From Bradyrhizobium ivorense (GTDB lineage: Bacteria > Pseudomonadota > Alphaproteobacteria > Rhizobiales > Xanthobacteraceae): a stretch of DNA of 64,000 nt. A model generated the notes under the pieces. The model did no database searches and was not told the DNA's origin. It saw nothing but the letters and a program-made list of their open reading frames with translations. Numbering within the stretch: position 1 is the stretch's first letter; each line of letters opens with the position of its first letter. Positions 7,801-15,715 of the stretch are shown one piece after another. Position numbers and translations under genes: made by a program. The stretch spans positions 62,001 to 126,000 of the forward strand of contig NZ_CAADFC020000021.1 of assembly GCF_900696085.1 (NCBI RefSeq), in the 5' to 3' direction.

Positions 7801-9599
7801 CTACGGCGACGATCTCCGATTCCGACTCAACAAATCTTACGTCTTTGACAATTACGCTCACGAATCCGCAGGATAATAGTTCAGGGACCGGTATCAGGGA
7901 GATACTGTCGCTCAATGCTGCCGCATCCTCGGCCGCTACGGCTGCCGGATTGACCGTGAGCTTTACGTCGACCGTAACCAACAATACGGATCCGGTCACT
8001 CTGTCCATCACCGGGTCGGCTTCCGTCAGCACTTACCAAACCATCCTCAGAGGACTCCAGTACGCTGACACCAAATCCGGAGCGCACATCGATTCCCCGG
8101 CGCGCATCATCAATGTGGTGGCCAGCGACGGCACGAGCAGCAGTGTCGTCCACACGATCACGCTGAGCGTCGCAAAACCGGCAGGCGTTGCGGGCTCCGA
8201 GATCAATCTGGCCCTGAACGATCCTGCCGATCACGTCGGAGCCACCACCGTGACCGTTACCGGCGTTCCTTCGGGATGGACCTTGAACGAGGGGACGCAC
8301 AACAGCGACGGCAGCTGGACGGTGACGACCAATAACGTGTCGTCGCTGGCGATCACCTCGCCTGTCGACTACGTCGGAGCGGCGGTCCTGAATGTCGCGC
8401 TGGCCTGGACGAATTCCGATGGCAGTATCGGACACGCAACCGTCATCGATAATGTCGAAGCGTATGCACCGGGCTCTCCCATCTTCGCCGTTGCGGGCAC
8501 CGATACGCTGACGGCCTCAAGCGGTAGCGACGTGCTCGTATTCTCGCAGCCGATTGGCCACGACGTCGTCTACAGTTTCGACGCGATGCACGACATGATC
8601 GACCTGGTCGGATACGTCGGTTTCGGAAGCTTCGCCGACATTCAAGCGCACACTGTCGACGACGGTGCCGGCAATGCCGTCATCACGCTGGGGGAGGGGC
8701 AATCGATCACCCTCTATGGCGTGGGTGCCGCGTCGCTTTCCGCCGACGACTTCGCGTTCAACCAGACTCCGTTCACGGAGAATCCGATCACGATGACGAT
8801 CGACGACGGCGCGATCTTGCCGCTCAGTGGCGTGATCCACAACACCGGTACGATCGCGCTGAATTCAGCCGGCGCCGAAACCGATCTTCAGCTCGTGGGA
8901 CATGGCATCACGCTGGAGGGCGGCGGTCAGCTGATTATGTCCGACAACGCCGGAAACTTCATTGCTGGTGCAAGCAGCGACGTCACGTTCACCAACGTGG
9001 ACAATATCATCTCGGGAGCCGGACACCTTGGCGCTGGACTGATGGTCCTCGTGAACGAGGGGACAATCATCGCAACCGGGACCAATTCGCTCGACATCGA
9101 TACGGGGACGAACTCAATCACCAATTCCGGAACGCTCGAAGCGATCGGAAGTGGAGGTCTCGTCGTTCACAATGACATCGTCAATGACGGCGTCCTGTGG
9201 GCTAATGGTGGGAACGTCACCGTGGAGGGCAATGTCAGCGGCACCGGATCGGCGATCATAAGTGGGATGGCTACGCTGGAGTTTGCCGCGACTTCGACCG
9301 GAAACGTGGCATTCGCGGCCGGTTCGTCGGGAACTCTGGCACTAGATCACGCCTTCGACTTCTCGGGCATTGTCTCAGGTATGACCTCCGAAAATCATTT
9401 GGATTTGCTTGATTTCAACTTCGCGGACACAACTCTGAACTACACCGCGAACGCTGAAGGGACCGGCGGAACGCTAAGCGCCACTGACGGCGTTCACACG
9501 GCGAGCATAGCTTTGATTGGTCAATACGATCCGGCGGGGTTCCAGACCGAGGCCGACAAGGGGGCCGGGACACTGATCAACTATCACCTCCTGGCGTAA
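4866..9599 (+). CDS. large RTX / VCBS repeat surface or secreted protein
   Basis: 1577 residues with almost no Cys and rich in Thr, Gly, Asp and Asn, as in secreted calcium-binding adhesins. Residues about 10-65 carry RTX nonapeptide repeats (GGSGNDILS, GGAGNDRLN, GGSGDDILN). Five VCBS-type beta modules follow between about 210 and 790, each ending in a GAND motif (GANDAAT, GANDTAA, GANDAPV). Cadherin-like modules come next (TNVAPVVDL about 945), then a region with SSGSDVLVF and a C-terminal beta-rich domain (GTLALDHAFDFSGIVSGM). No Sec signal peptide is seen, so type I secretion is likely, although the RTX block is at the N-terminus and no ABC exporter is nearby. GGAG lies 9 bases before the ATG. 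A role in adhesion, biofilm or root attachment is inferred. Confidence 0.85.
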   Translation: MASASGTTILSGTQSNDNLVGGSGNDILSGGAGNDRLNGGSGDDILNGGSGFDVLLGGSGTDILIYKAFENQYILGSTGFSAATQQISGGVAYSGADQTTLGSVGTQSTITGSSFPGYDSYNGGSGAVQLGKAGATPDVDTLQIWLSTAQLADSNIQAEISYYKNVWVPAHINAQTGQSDETIYTFKTLNLQVAAIEKVEVRDSAGVLTIAAKSDTASATEAGGVNNGTPGVNPTGNVLTNDFDFSSATKSVAGVVAGTTSATLSTGAGSDIVGAHGTLHLNADGSYTYNVNNADTAVNALPTFNDTLTDTFSYTVKDTAGATATTTLTVTIHGANDAATITASAGEDTSVTEAGAGNATVQATAGDASAGGTLTVHDVDAGQAHFAAVDPTALAGTYGNFTFDPATGVWGYTLDNSKTATEALIAGQPATDTLTVTSADGSASQTITVNIIGANDAATITASGSEDTSVTEAGGVNNTTAGDPSASGQLTVSDVDAGQDHFATPASLNGTYGTFTFDTTTGAWTYTLDDTRSATQALIAGQATTDTLTVASADNSASHDIVVNITGANDTAAIGVVAGGDYAASEAGGVNNTTAGDPSASGQLTVSDVDAGQDHFATPASLNGTYGTFTFDTTTGAWTYTLDDTRSATQALIAGQATTDTLTVASADNSASHDIVVNITGANDAATITGTPSGSVTEDGGLTAGNTLTANDVDTGQNHFQAPASLAGTYGTFTFNALSGVWGYTLGNGQANVQALAGGTQVHDTLTVKSFDGTATQVIDVTINGANDAPVLDATKTPVLASENQGVGAPVGAVGTLVSALVDLNPPVGGLDNVTDADTGAVTGIALVGTDTSHGTWFFSTNNGGTWTAVGTVSNTSALLLSADANTRLYFQPSPGFAGTDTGAITFRAWDQTSGSNGATGVNTSSNGGTTAFSTATDTANITINATNVAPVVDLNGPGAGNDATASYPSQTAPLAIVPTATISDSDSTNLTSLTITLTNPQDNSSGTGIREILSLNAAASSAATAAGLTVSFTSTVTNNTDPVTLSITGSASVSTYQTILRGLQYADTKSGAHIDSPARIINVVASDGTSSSVVHTITLSVAKPAGVAGSEINLALNDPADHVGATTVTVTGVPSGWTLNEGTHNSDGSWTVTTNNVSSLAITSPVDYVGAAVLNVALAWTNSDGSIGHATVIDNVEAYAPGSPIFAVAGTDTLTASSGSDVLVFSQPIGHDVVYSFDAMHDMIDLVGYVGFGSFADIQAHTVDDGAGNAVITLGEGQSITLYGVGAASLSADDFAFNQTPFTENPITMTIDDGAILPLSGVIHNTGTIALNSAGAETDLQLVGHGITLEGGGQLIMSDNAGNFIAGASSDVTFTNVDNIISGAGHLGAGLMVLVNEGTIIATGTNSLDIDTGTNSITNSGTLEAIGSGGLVVHNDIVNDGVLWANGGNVTVEGNVSGTGSAIISGMATLEFAATSTGNVAFAAGSSGTLALDHAFDFSGIVSGMTSENHLDLLDFNFADTTLNYTANAEGTGGTLSATDGVHTASIALIGQYDPAGFQTEADKGAGTLINYHLLA
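6279..6917 (+). repeat. duplicated VCBS module, 99% identical copies
   Basis: Bases 6279-6575 and 6621-6917 (297 bases each, offset 342 bases or 114 codons) differ at only three positions, and all three are synonymous. They encode residues about 472-570 and 586-684. The flanking linkers and the other VCBS modules are clearly diverged, so this copy is recent or kept uniform by gene conversion. Confidence 0.93.
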
Positions 9600-9626
9600 T
9601 GCGGTCCACACGACGAAACGACGTAC

Positions 9627-9652
9627 ACACCGGGGGCTGACGCCTCCGGTGT
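9627..9652 (+). terminator. rho-independent-type terminator after the RTX gene
   Basis: ACACCGGGGGC and GCCTCCGGTGT form an 11-bp stem with one G-T pair and a TGAC loop, 28 bases after the stop. TCGTTTGG follows, a weak T-rich tail. Confidence 0.7.
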
Positions 9653-9797
9653 TCGTTTGGACGGGGGCTGGATCGTCCGTCTGCCTCTTTCTGGCCCCCT
9701 TGAGCCGGTCGTGGTTTTCTTGATCGGCGGTGCACGGTCCAGGAGGAGACCTCCGCAGAGATGCAACCGTGGATAGAGCAATGCGGAGGATATATAC

Positions 9798-9887
9798 TGG
9801 CGGAAGGGGTGGGATTCGAACCCACGGTACCCTTGCGGGCACGCCGGTTTTCAAGACCGGTGCCTTAAACCACTCGGCCACCCTTCC
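9798..9887 (-). tRNA. tRNA-Ser(TGA)
   Basis: 90-base class II tRNA on the minus strand. The acceptor stem pairs GGAAGGG at the 5' end with CCCTTCC at the 3' end, with discriminator G and an encoded CCA (9798-9800). The anticodon stem-loop CCGGTCTTGAAAACCGG has TGA as anticodon. The long variable arm and the T-loop GGTTCGAATCC are present. It reads UCA-type serine codons. Confidence 0.96.
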
Positions 9888-9982
9888 GTCTGGATGCGAG
9901 CGACATAGCAAAGGGGGGAGGTTCGCGAAAGGGGCATGCGGGTGCCCATGGATGGGCGCGGGCGCCCCAAGGTCTTAAATCT

Positions 9983-10081
9983 TCAGCTGAACGCGAACGC
10001 TAGCAGGCTCGAGCACAGCAGCACGAAGCTCGCTGCGGTCAGGGTCAGAAATCCGTCGGAGACCAAATCGTGATTACGCAT
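9983..10081 (-). CDS. 32-residue predicted membrane peptide
   Basis: ATG at 10081 to TGA gives a peptide starting MRNHDLVSDGFLT, followed by an uninterrupted hydrophobic stretch (TAASFVLLCSSLLAFAF). That is a single predicted membrane helix with a short polar N-terminus. AGGCAGGTG lies 5-6 bases upstream as a ribosome site. A second tiny membrane peptide lies nearby at 10191-10280 on the same strand. Such short single-helix proteins are often missed and are usually of unknown function. I rate it as probably real because of the ribosome site and clean composition. Confidence 0.5.
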   Translation of the reverse strand: MRNHDLVSDGFLTLTAASFVLLCSSLLAFAFS

Positions 10082-10190
10082 GATACACCTGCCTTGAAGG
10101 GATGCTCATCCGAATTGATTAAAGCTTTCCGAACTGTCGCTCTTGCTCCTGGAAAGAGATGATGCGTCTTTCCGCTTTCAACGGACCCGA

Positions 10191-10280
10191 TCAGGCCCGA
10201 TACCAGTAGCCTTCCACAGCGTGAGCCACGAAGATGGCTGCACTCACCAGGCCCATAACCGCTGTAACCGTCTCGATCAT
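10191..10280 (-). CDS. 29-residue predicted membrane peptide
   Basis: ATG at 10280 to TGA encodes a peptide starting MIETVTAVMGLVSAA and ending EGYWYRA, with a hydrophobic helix in the middle. AAGGAAG lies about 7 bases upstream, a good ribosome site. The AAIFVAHAVEGY core resembles small single-helix proteins I recall from Bradyrhizobium annotations, but this is from memory. Function unknown. It and the peptide at 9983 may be one small transcript, 109 bases apart. Confidence 0.6.
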   Translation of the reverse strand: MIETVTAVMGLVSAAIFVAHAVEGYWYRA

Positions 10281-10629
10281 CGCAAACTTCCTTTGCGCCC
10301 CGCAGGCGAGAGAACGATTGCAGCCTTGCACAGTCAAAAAGATTCAATTGTTGGAATCGAAGATGCGCCGAGACTGATGATTTGCTGCAACAGTGTGTCT
10401 GATTGCGGGACACGTGAGCCCGCTTGGTGCGGCTCTAGCTCAGTAGATCAACGGAGGGCGCGCAACAGACCATTCACCACGGCGGGCTAGCTTGAAAGCT
10501 CACCCCATTTCCGCCGTGTTCCGGTTGCGATATCGTCACGGTCTGGTGCGGAAGGTGGGCCGCATCATGGGGATATGACCTCGACGCCTCGCAGTAGGCG
10601 CGGGTCCGGCAGAATGGTACTTGGGGCAG
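10281..10629. other. intergenic region between small membrane peptides and rlpA-like gene
   Basis: About 350 bases with no supported gene. It must carry the promoter for the minus-strand peptides and that of the RlpA-like gene. A minus-strand TTGACT is present near 10330, but I see no good -10 at the right distance. No tRNA, hairpin with T-run, or long repeat was found. Confidence 0.4.
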
Positions 10630-11562
10630 ATGGGGATTAGACGGCCAGATTCGATCATCCGGACGGCGCGCGGCGCTGTTGCGGTGGCCACGTGCCTCGT
10701 CCTCGCCAACTGCGCCTCGTCGAACAAGTTCGCCAGCCGCGTCGACCCCAGATACGGCGTGTCGTCCAGCCCGCGCGTGGTCGCGCTTGGCGATCCCGTG
10801 CCGAAGGGCGGCGGCACCTACCGGATCGGCAAGCCCTACGTCGTCGCTGGCCGCACCTACGTGCCGGAGGAGGACGTGAACTACCGGGCCGACGGCATCG
10901 CCTCCTGGTACGGCAACGATTTCCATGGCCGCCTCACGGCCAATGGCGAGGTGTTCGACATGAGCTCGCTCACCGCGGCCCATCCGACCCTGCCGATGCC
11001 GAGCTACGCCCGTGTCACCAATCTGAGCAACGGCAGGTCGCTGGTCGTGCGCGTCAATGACCGCGGCCCGTATCACGGCAACCGCCTCATAGACGTCTCG
11101 AACAAAGCCGCCGAACTGCTTGAATTCAAAGGCAATGGCGTCGCCCGGGTCCGCGTCGAATATGTCGGCCGGGCGCCGCTCGAAGGCTCCGACGACCGCC
11201 AGCTGATGGCAACCCTGCGTACCGGCACGCCGGCACCGTCGCCGTCGATGGTCCGGGTCGCCTCGGCCCGGCCGTTCGTGCCGGATCTGTCGTCCTCGTC
11301 CGGCCGGATCCGCGGCGATGTCCCGCTGCCGGAGGGGCGGCCCTACAGCCTCGGCAATACCTCGGCCGATTACGCCTCGGTCAATGCCACCTCCGAAATG
11401 TCCGCTTCCGGCCGCTCCCGTGGTCGCGCTTTGCACAATCCGCGGGAAGTGTCCTACGAGAATGACGAGCGCTTTGCCGCGAGCCCGAGCCCGGCGTCCG
11501 CTTATGTGCCGATCGACGCGCGCGGCCCGGCGGAAGTGCTGAGCGGGCGCGGCCTCTACTGA
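10630..11562 (+). CDS. rlpA: RlpA-like septal ring lytic transglycosylase, lipoprotein
   Basis: 310 residues from ATG 10630. An in-frame TTG nine bases upstream is less likely. A lipoprotein signal ends in the lipobox LANC (Cys near residue 28), so the protein should be outer-membrane anchored. Residues about 85-180 form the RlpA double-psi beta-barrel (GIASWYGNDFHGRLTANGE, LTAAHPTLP, VRVNDRGPYHGNRLIDVS), with the catalytic-type Asp in NDRGPY. The C-terminal 130 residues are low-complexity Ser/Pro/Ala without a SPOR domain. RlpA proteins cleave denuded peptidoglycan at the septum. Activity here is inferred from the conserved barrel. The gene runs toward the hydrolase at 11581 with 18 bases between. 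Confidence 0.85.
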   Translation: MGIRRPDSIIRTARGAVAVATCLVLANCASSNKFASRVDPRYGVSSSPRVVALGDPVPKGGGTYRIGKPYVVAGRTYVPEEDVNYRADGIASWYGNDFHGRLTANGEVFDMSSLTAAHPTLPMPSYARVTNLSNGRSLVVRVNDRGPYHGNRLIDVSNKAAELLEFKGNGVARVRVEYVGRAPLEGSDDRQLMATLRTGTPAPSPSMVRVASARPFVPDLSSSSGRIRGDVPLPEGRPYSLGNTSADYASVNATSEMSASGRSRGRALHNPREVSYENDERFAASPSPASAYVPIDARGPAEVLSGRGLY

Positions 11563-11580
11563 ATCAGGTACTTCGCCAGA

Positions 11581-12516
11581 TTATTTGAGGAATGCGATCA
11601 GCGCCGCATTGACCTCGTCCGGGCGCTCCTGCTGGATCCAGTGGCCGGCGCCCTCGATGATCAGCTTCTGCTTCAGGTTCGGCAGCACGCGCTCCATGTC
11701 GGCCACCCGCTTGGCGCCGATCAGCCCGGTGATGACGGAATCGTTCGAGCCGGCGATGAACAGCGAGGGCTGGAGGATCTGCGCGTCCTGCCAGGGCGCG
11801 GTCAGCTCCCAGTTGCGGTCGAGGTTGCGGTACCAGTTGAGACCGCCGCGGAAGCCGGATCGGCGGTAATTGTGGGCGAACTCGGCGATGTCGGCCTCGC
11901 TCAGCCAGGTCGGCAGCGGCTTGTCGCCCGGCAGCTTGCCCAGAAAGCCCTTGGCCTCGTCGACGAACATTGAATCCGGATCGGACACGCCGCGCCCCAG
12001 CACCAGCCGCATGGTGCTGATGACATCGCGCTCGAATTCGGCCTCGGCGACGCCCGGCGGCTGAAAATACTGCCAGTAGAAATTGGTGATGCCGCCCTCG
12101 CGCAGGGTTTCAAGCGGGCGACCGCGGCCGCGGAAAGGCGGGGGGACGCTAAGGCCGGCGACCTTGGTGAAGATATCCGGCCGGAACAGCGCCGCGTGCC
12201 AGGCCACCGGCGCGCCCCAGTCGTGGCCGATGATCACGGCCTGTTTCTCGCCGAGCGCGGCCACCAGGGCGACCATGTCGCCGACGGTGTCGAAGATCGA
12301 ATAGGCGCCGACCTCGACCGGCGCGCTGGTGCGGCCGAAGCCGCGCATATCGGGCGCGACGACGTGGAAACCGGCGGCGGCAAGCGCGGTGATCTGGTGC
12401 CGCCAGGAGTAGGACAGTTCCGGCCAGCCGTGGCAGAGCACGACCAGCGGTCCTTCGCCTGCCTCGCGCACGAACATGTCGATACCGTTGACGGTGATGG
12501 TGCGTGAGGAGGACAT
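11581..12516 (-). CDS. alpha/beta hydrolase, epoxide-hydrolase-like
   Basis: 311 residues from ATG 12516, with GGCGGAAA upstream. A longer frame without such a site is discounted. The alpha/beta-hydrolase core shows the oxyanion motif HGWPE, the nucleophile elbow GHDWGAP (Asp nucleophile, as in epoxide hydrolases and haloalkane dehalogenases rather than Ser), and the catalytic His in GAGHWIQQE. A lid region with YWQYFQPPG precedes the late acidic residue region GSNDSV. This matches soluble epoxide hydrolases of the HDWG type. The natural substrate is unknown. It stands alone and converges on the rlpA-like gene. Confidence 0.82.
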   Translation of the reverse strand: MSSSRTITVNGIDMFVREAGEGPLVVLCHGWPELSYSWRHQITALAAAGFHVVAPDMRGFGRTSAPVEVGAYSIFDTVGDMVALVAALGEKQAVIIGHDWGAPVAWHAALFRPDIFTKVAGLSVPPPFRGRGRPLETLREGGITNFYWQYFQPPGVAEAEFERDVISTMRLVLGRGVSDPDSMFVDEAKGFLGKLPGDKPLPTWLSEADIAEFAHNYRRSGFRGGLNWYRNLDRNWELTAPWQDAQILQPSLFIAGSNDSVITGLIGAKRVADMERVLPNLKQKLIIEGAGHWIQQERPDEVNAALIAFLK

Positions 12517-12676
12517 CGCGTTTCCGCCTTGTTTGCCGGTTCTGTTGCCTTTGCCGGTTCCAAGATTACGGACGTTCCGCGCAGGCGGCAATCCAGCCGG
12601 CCGTGCATAAGCGCAAATACCTCAGTTGTTTGCGATACTTCCACCTGTTAGAACGCAGTCTTTCAGGACATCGCCG

Positions 12677-13936
12677 ATGGCAGGAAAGACCGCAGTTCCC
12701 CGCACGTTCGCCGCTCGCGCCGGACGAGGCTGGCGCGGCCTGATCGCGGCCGTCGTCGCGCTGGCGATCGGCTGCGGCGGGGTGGTCTATGCCGCCAACA
12801 ACAGCGTGCAGGGCGCCAAGAAGGAAGAGGGCGGTTTCGACGGCGATGCGCCGACCGCGATCCTGGTCGAGGCCTCCAGCGGCAGCGTGCTGTTCGAGAA
12901 GAATGCCGACGAGCTGCGCGCGCCGTCGAGCATGATGAAGCTGATGACGGCCGAGGTGGTGTTCAACGCCATCAAGAAGGGCGACGTCAAGCTGACCGAC
13001 GAGTACCGCATCAGCGAAAACGCCTGGCGACGGGGCGGCGCGCCGTCCGGTACCTCCACGATGTTCGCGGCGATCAACAGCAAGGTCTCGATCGACGATC
13101 TCCTGCACGGCGCGATCATCCCGAGCGGCAACGACGCCTGCATCGCGCTGGCCGAGGGGCTGGCCGGCAACGAATATACCTTCGCGACCGACTTCATGAC
13201 CAAGCGCGCCCGCGAGCTTGGCCTGACCAAATCCACCTTCGGCAATTCCAATGGGCTGCCCGACCCCCGCAACAAGATGACGGTGCGGGAACTCGCGGTG
13301 CTGGCGCGCCACATCATCCTGACCTATCCCGACATGTACAAGCTGTTCGGCGAGAAGGAATTCACTTGGAACAAGATCCGCCAGCAGAACCGCAATCCGC
13401 TGCTCAACGCGCTGCCCGGCGCTGACGGATTGAAGACCGGCTACACCAAGGAGGGCGGCTACGGCATGGTCGGGTCCGCCGTGCAGAACGACACACGGCT
13501 GATCGTCGTGGTCAACGGGCTCGAGGATTCCGAGGACCGCGCCACCGAGGCCAAGAAGATGCTGGAATGGGGTTTCCGCAGTTTTGAGACCCGAACCCTG
13601 ATCGCGGCCAACCAGCCGGTCGGTTACGCCCGGGTATTCGGCGGCGAGAGCCGCTCGGTCAAGCTGACCACCCCCGATCCGGTCAAGGTCATGGTGGCGA
13701 AGAACGGCAACGACAAGCTGATCGCGCGCATCGTCTATAGCGGCCCGGTCAAGGCGCCGATCACGGCCGGCCAGAAGATCGGCGTGGTCAGGGTCTGGCG
13801 TGGCGGCAACGTCGCGGTGGAGCAGCCGGTCTATGCGGCGGACCCCGTCGCCACGGGGTCGACGATGCGCCGTGCGCTCGACGGCGTGCAGGAGCTCGTC
13901 ATCGGCATGTTCCGCGCCGGCGTCGAGAAGCTCTGA
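12677..13936 (+). CDS. D-alanyl-D-alanine carboxypeptidase (penicillin-binding protein 5/6 type)
   Basis: 419 residues from ATG 12677, with AGGA upstream. An N-terminal hydrophobic segment (about residues 18-36) serves as signal or anchor. The serine peptidase S11 motifs are complete: SMMK with nucleophile Ser85 and Lys88, SGN at 150-152, and KTG at 253-255. A C-terminal beta domain and a final amphipathic helix (VQELVIGMFRAG) fit membrane association. It trims the terminal D-Ala from peptidoglycan stem peptides in the periplasm. It is the first gene of a tight operon: tmk starts one base after its stop. Confidence 0.9.
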   Translation: MAGKTAVPRTFAARAGRGWRGLIAAVVALAIGCGGVVYAANNSVQGAKKEEGGFDGDAPTAILVEASSGSVLFEKNADELRAPSSMMKLMTAEVVFNAIKKGDVKLTDEYRISENAWRRGGAPSGTSTMFAAINSKVSIDDLLHGAIIPSGNDACIALAEGLAGNEYTFATDFMTKRARELGLTKSTFGNSNGLPDPRNKMTVRELAVLARHIILTYPDMYKLFGEKEFTWNKIRQQNRNPLLNALPGADGLKTGYTKEGGYGMVGSAVQNDTRLIVVVNGLEDSEDRATEAKKMLEWGFRSFETRTLIAANQPVGYARVFGGESRSVKLTTPDPVKVMVAKNGNDKLIARIVYSGPVKAPITAGQKIGVVRVWRGGNVAVEQPVYAADPVATGSTMRRALDGVQELVIGMFRAGVEKL

Positions 13937-13937
13937 C

Positions 13938-14624
13938 ATGGCAGAGGCAGCAGTCAAACGGCCGAGCTTGCGCGGTCGCTTCATCACCTTTGAGGGCGGC
14001 GAAGGCTCCGGCAAATCGACCCAGATCCGCAAGCTCGCCGAGCGGCTCGACGCCGCCAAGCTGCGCGTCATCGTGACCCGCGAACCCGGCGGCTCGCCGG
14101 GTGCCGAGATCATCCGCCACCTCGTGCTGTCGGGGATGGGCAAGCTGCTCGGGCCGGATGCAGAGACGCTGCTGTTCGCGGCTGCCCGCGACGATCATGT
14201 GCGCACCGTGATCCTGCCGGCGCTCAATCAAGGCATCTGGGTGCTGTGCGACCGCTTCTTCGATTCCACGCGCGCCTATCAGGGCCAGCTCGGGCAGGTG
14301 CTGCCCGGCCTGGTCAACGCCATGCAGCGCGTCACCATCGGCGATCTCAAGCCCGATCTGACCTTCATCCTCGACGTGCCGGTCGAGGTCGGCCTGCAGC
14401 GCGCCAGCGCCCGCCGCGGCAATGCGGCCGCAGATCGTTTCGAGGCGGAGGACGTCAAGTTCCACCAGGATCTGCGCGAGGCCTACCGGAAGATTGCGGC
14501 CGAGGATCCGCAGCGCTGCGTGCTGATCGATGCCACACCCGATCCGGATGCGGTCACGGCCAAAATATGGGCGGAGCTGCGCGAACGCCTGCGCGCGACG
14601 CAATCGGCGGCAAGCCCGGCATGA
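13938..14624 (+). CDS. tmk: thymidylate kinase
   Basis: 228 residues. It phosphorylates dTMP to dTDP in the cytosol. The P-loop is at residues 20-28 (GGEGSGKST), the DR(Y/F/H)-type motif is CDRFFDSTRAYQGQ, and the lid region is ASARRGNAAADRFE. The start at 13938 is one base after the stop of the upstream carboxypeptidase, and its own stop overlaps the holB start (ATGA), so translation is probably coupled. Pairing with holB is common in bacteria because both serve DNA synthesis. Confidence 0.96.
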   Translation: MAEAAVKRPSLRGRFITFEGGEGSGKSTQIRKLAERLDAAKLRVIVTREPGGSPGAEIIRHLVLSGMGKLLGPDAETLLFAAARDDHVRTVILPALNQGIWVLCDRFFDSTRAYQGQLGQVLPGLVNAMQRVTIGDLKPDLTFILDVPVEVGLQRASARRGNAAADRFEAEDVKFHQDLREAYRKIAAEDPQRCVLIDATPDPDAVTAKIWAELRERLRATQSAASPA

Positions 14625-15661
14625 GCGCGCGCAAGGTCGAACAGGAGATCGCGGTCCGGCATCCGCGCGAAACGCCCGATTTGTTCGGGCATCGCGAGGC
14701 GGAGACGGCCTTGCTCGACGCCTATCGCAGCGGGCGGATCCCGCACGCCTGGCTGATCGGCGGCGCGCAGGGCATCGGCAAGGCCACGTTGGCCTATCGC
14801 ATGGCGCGGTTCGTGCTGGCGTTCCGCAATCCCAAGGCCTCGCAGGTTCAGCGGGCGCCGACGCTGCGGCTCGACCCATCCGATCCGGTGGCGCGGCAGG
14901 TCACGGCCGGCGCGCATGGCGGGCTCCTGGTGCTGGAGCGCGGCCTCAACGACCGCGGCGTGCTGCGCACGGTGATCACGGTCGACGAGACGCGCGAGAC
15001 GATCTCGTTCTTCGGCTCGACCGCCGCGGTTGATGGCTGGCGCGTCTGCATCGTCGATACCGTGGACGAGCTCAATCCCAACGCCGCCAACGCGCTGCTG
15101 AAAGTCCTCGAGGAGCCGCCGCAGCAGTCGCTGTTCCTGCTGGTCAGCCACGCGCCGTCGCGGGTGCTGCCGACCATTTTGTCCCGCTGTCGCAAATTGC
15201 TGCTGCGGCCGCTGGAGCAGGACGACGTGTTGCGCGCGGCCGCCGCCGCGACCGGCATGGCGTCCGACGATCCCGCGCTGGCGGAGGCAGCGGCCGCATC
15301 CGAGGGCAGTGTGGGCAGGGCGCTGTCGCTGCTCGGCGGCGACGCCCTCAAGCTGCAGCAGCGCACCGCTGCGCTGCTCGCGACGCTGCCCAACGTCGAT
15401 CCGCGCGAGCTGCATGCGTTGGGCGACGCGCTCGGCACCAGCGATCGCGTCGCGCTTGCGGCCTTCATCGACGGCATCGATCGCTGGATGAGCGAGCGCA
15501 TGCGCTCCGGCGATGCCAATGCCAATCTGCCGCGCCTTGCACGGCTGGCGGAGGTATGGGAAAAGATCGTCCGCGCCGCGCGCGATACCGAAGCCTACAA
15601 TCTGGAGCGCAAGCCGCTGGTTTTCTCGGTGTTTTCGATGCTCGCCGATGCAACCCGATAG
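14621..15661 (+). CDS. holB: DNA polymerase III subunit delta'
   Basis: 346 residues from ATG 14621, which overlaps the tmk stop by four bases. It is a clamp-loader AAA+ subunit. It has a P-loop-like segment GGAQGIGKAT, the SRC motif in ILSRCRKLLL and NALLKVLEEPP in the Walker B/sensor region, then an alpha-helical C-terminal domain. The canonical zinc-module cysteines of other clamp-loader subunits are not seen, as in many delta' proteins of alphaproteobacteria (family knowledge). It works in the replisome, loading the beta clamp. Confidence 0.93.
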   Translation: MSARKVEQEIAVRHPRETPDLFGHREAETALLDAYRSGRIPHAWLIGGAQGIGKATLAYRMARFVLAFRNPKASQVQRAPTLRLDPSDPVARQVTAGAHGGLLVLERGLNDRGVLRTVITVDETRETISFFGSTAAVDGWRVCIVDTVDELNPNAANALLKVLEEPPQQSLFLLVSHAPSRVLPTILSRCRKLLLRPLEQDDVLRAAAAATGMASDDPALAEAAAASEGSVGRALSLLGGDALKLQQRTAALLATLPNVDPRELHALGDALGTSDRVALAAFIDGIDRWMSERMRSGDANANLPRLARLAEVWEKIVRAARDTEAYNLERKPLVFSVFSMLADATR

Positions 15662-15715
15662 ACGCTCCGTCTGACAACACTCCCGACATTCCCATTTCGA
15701 TCTGCAGAGGATTTT

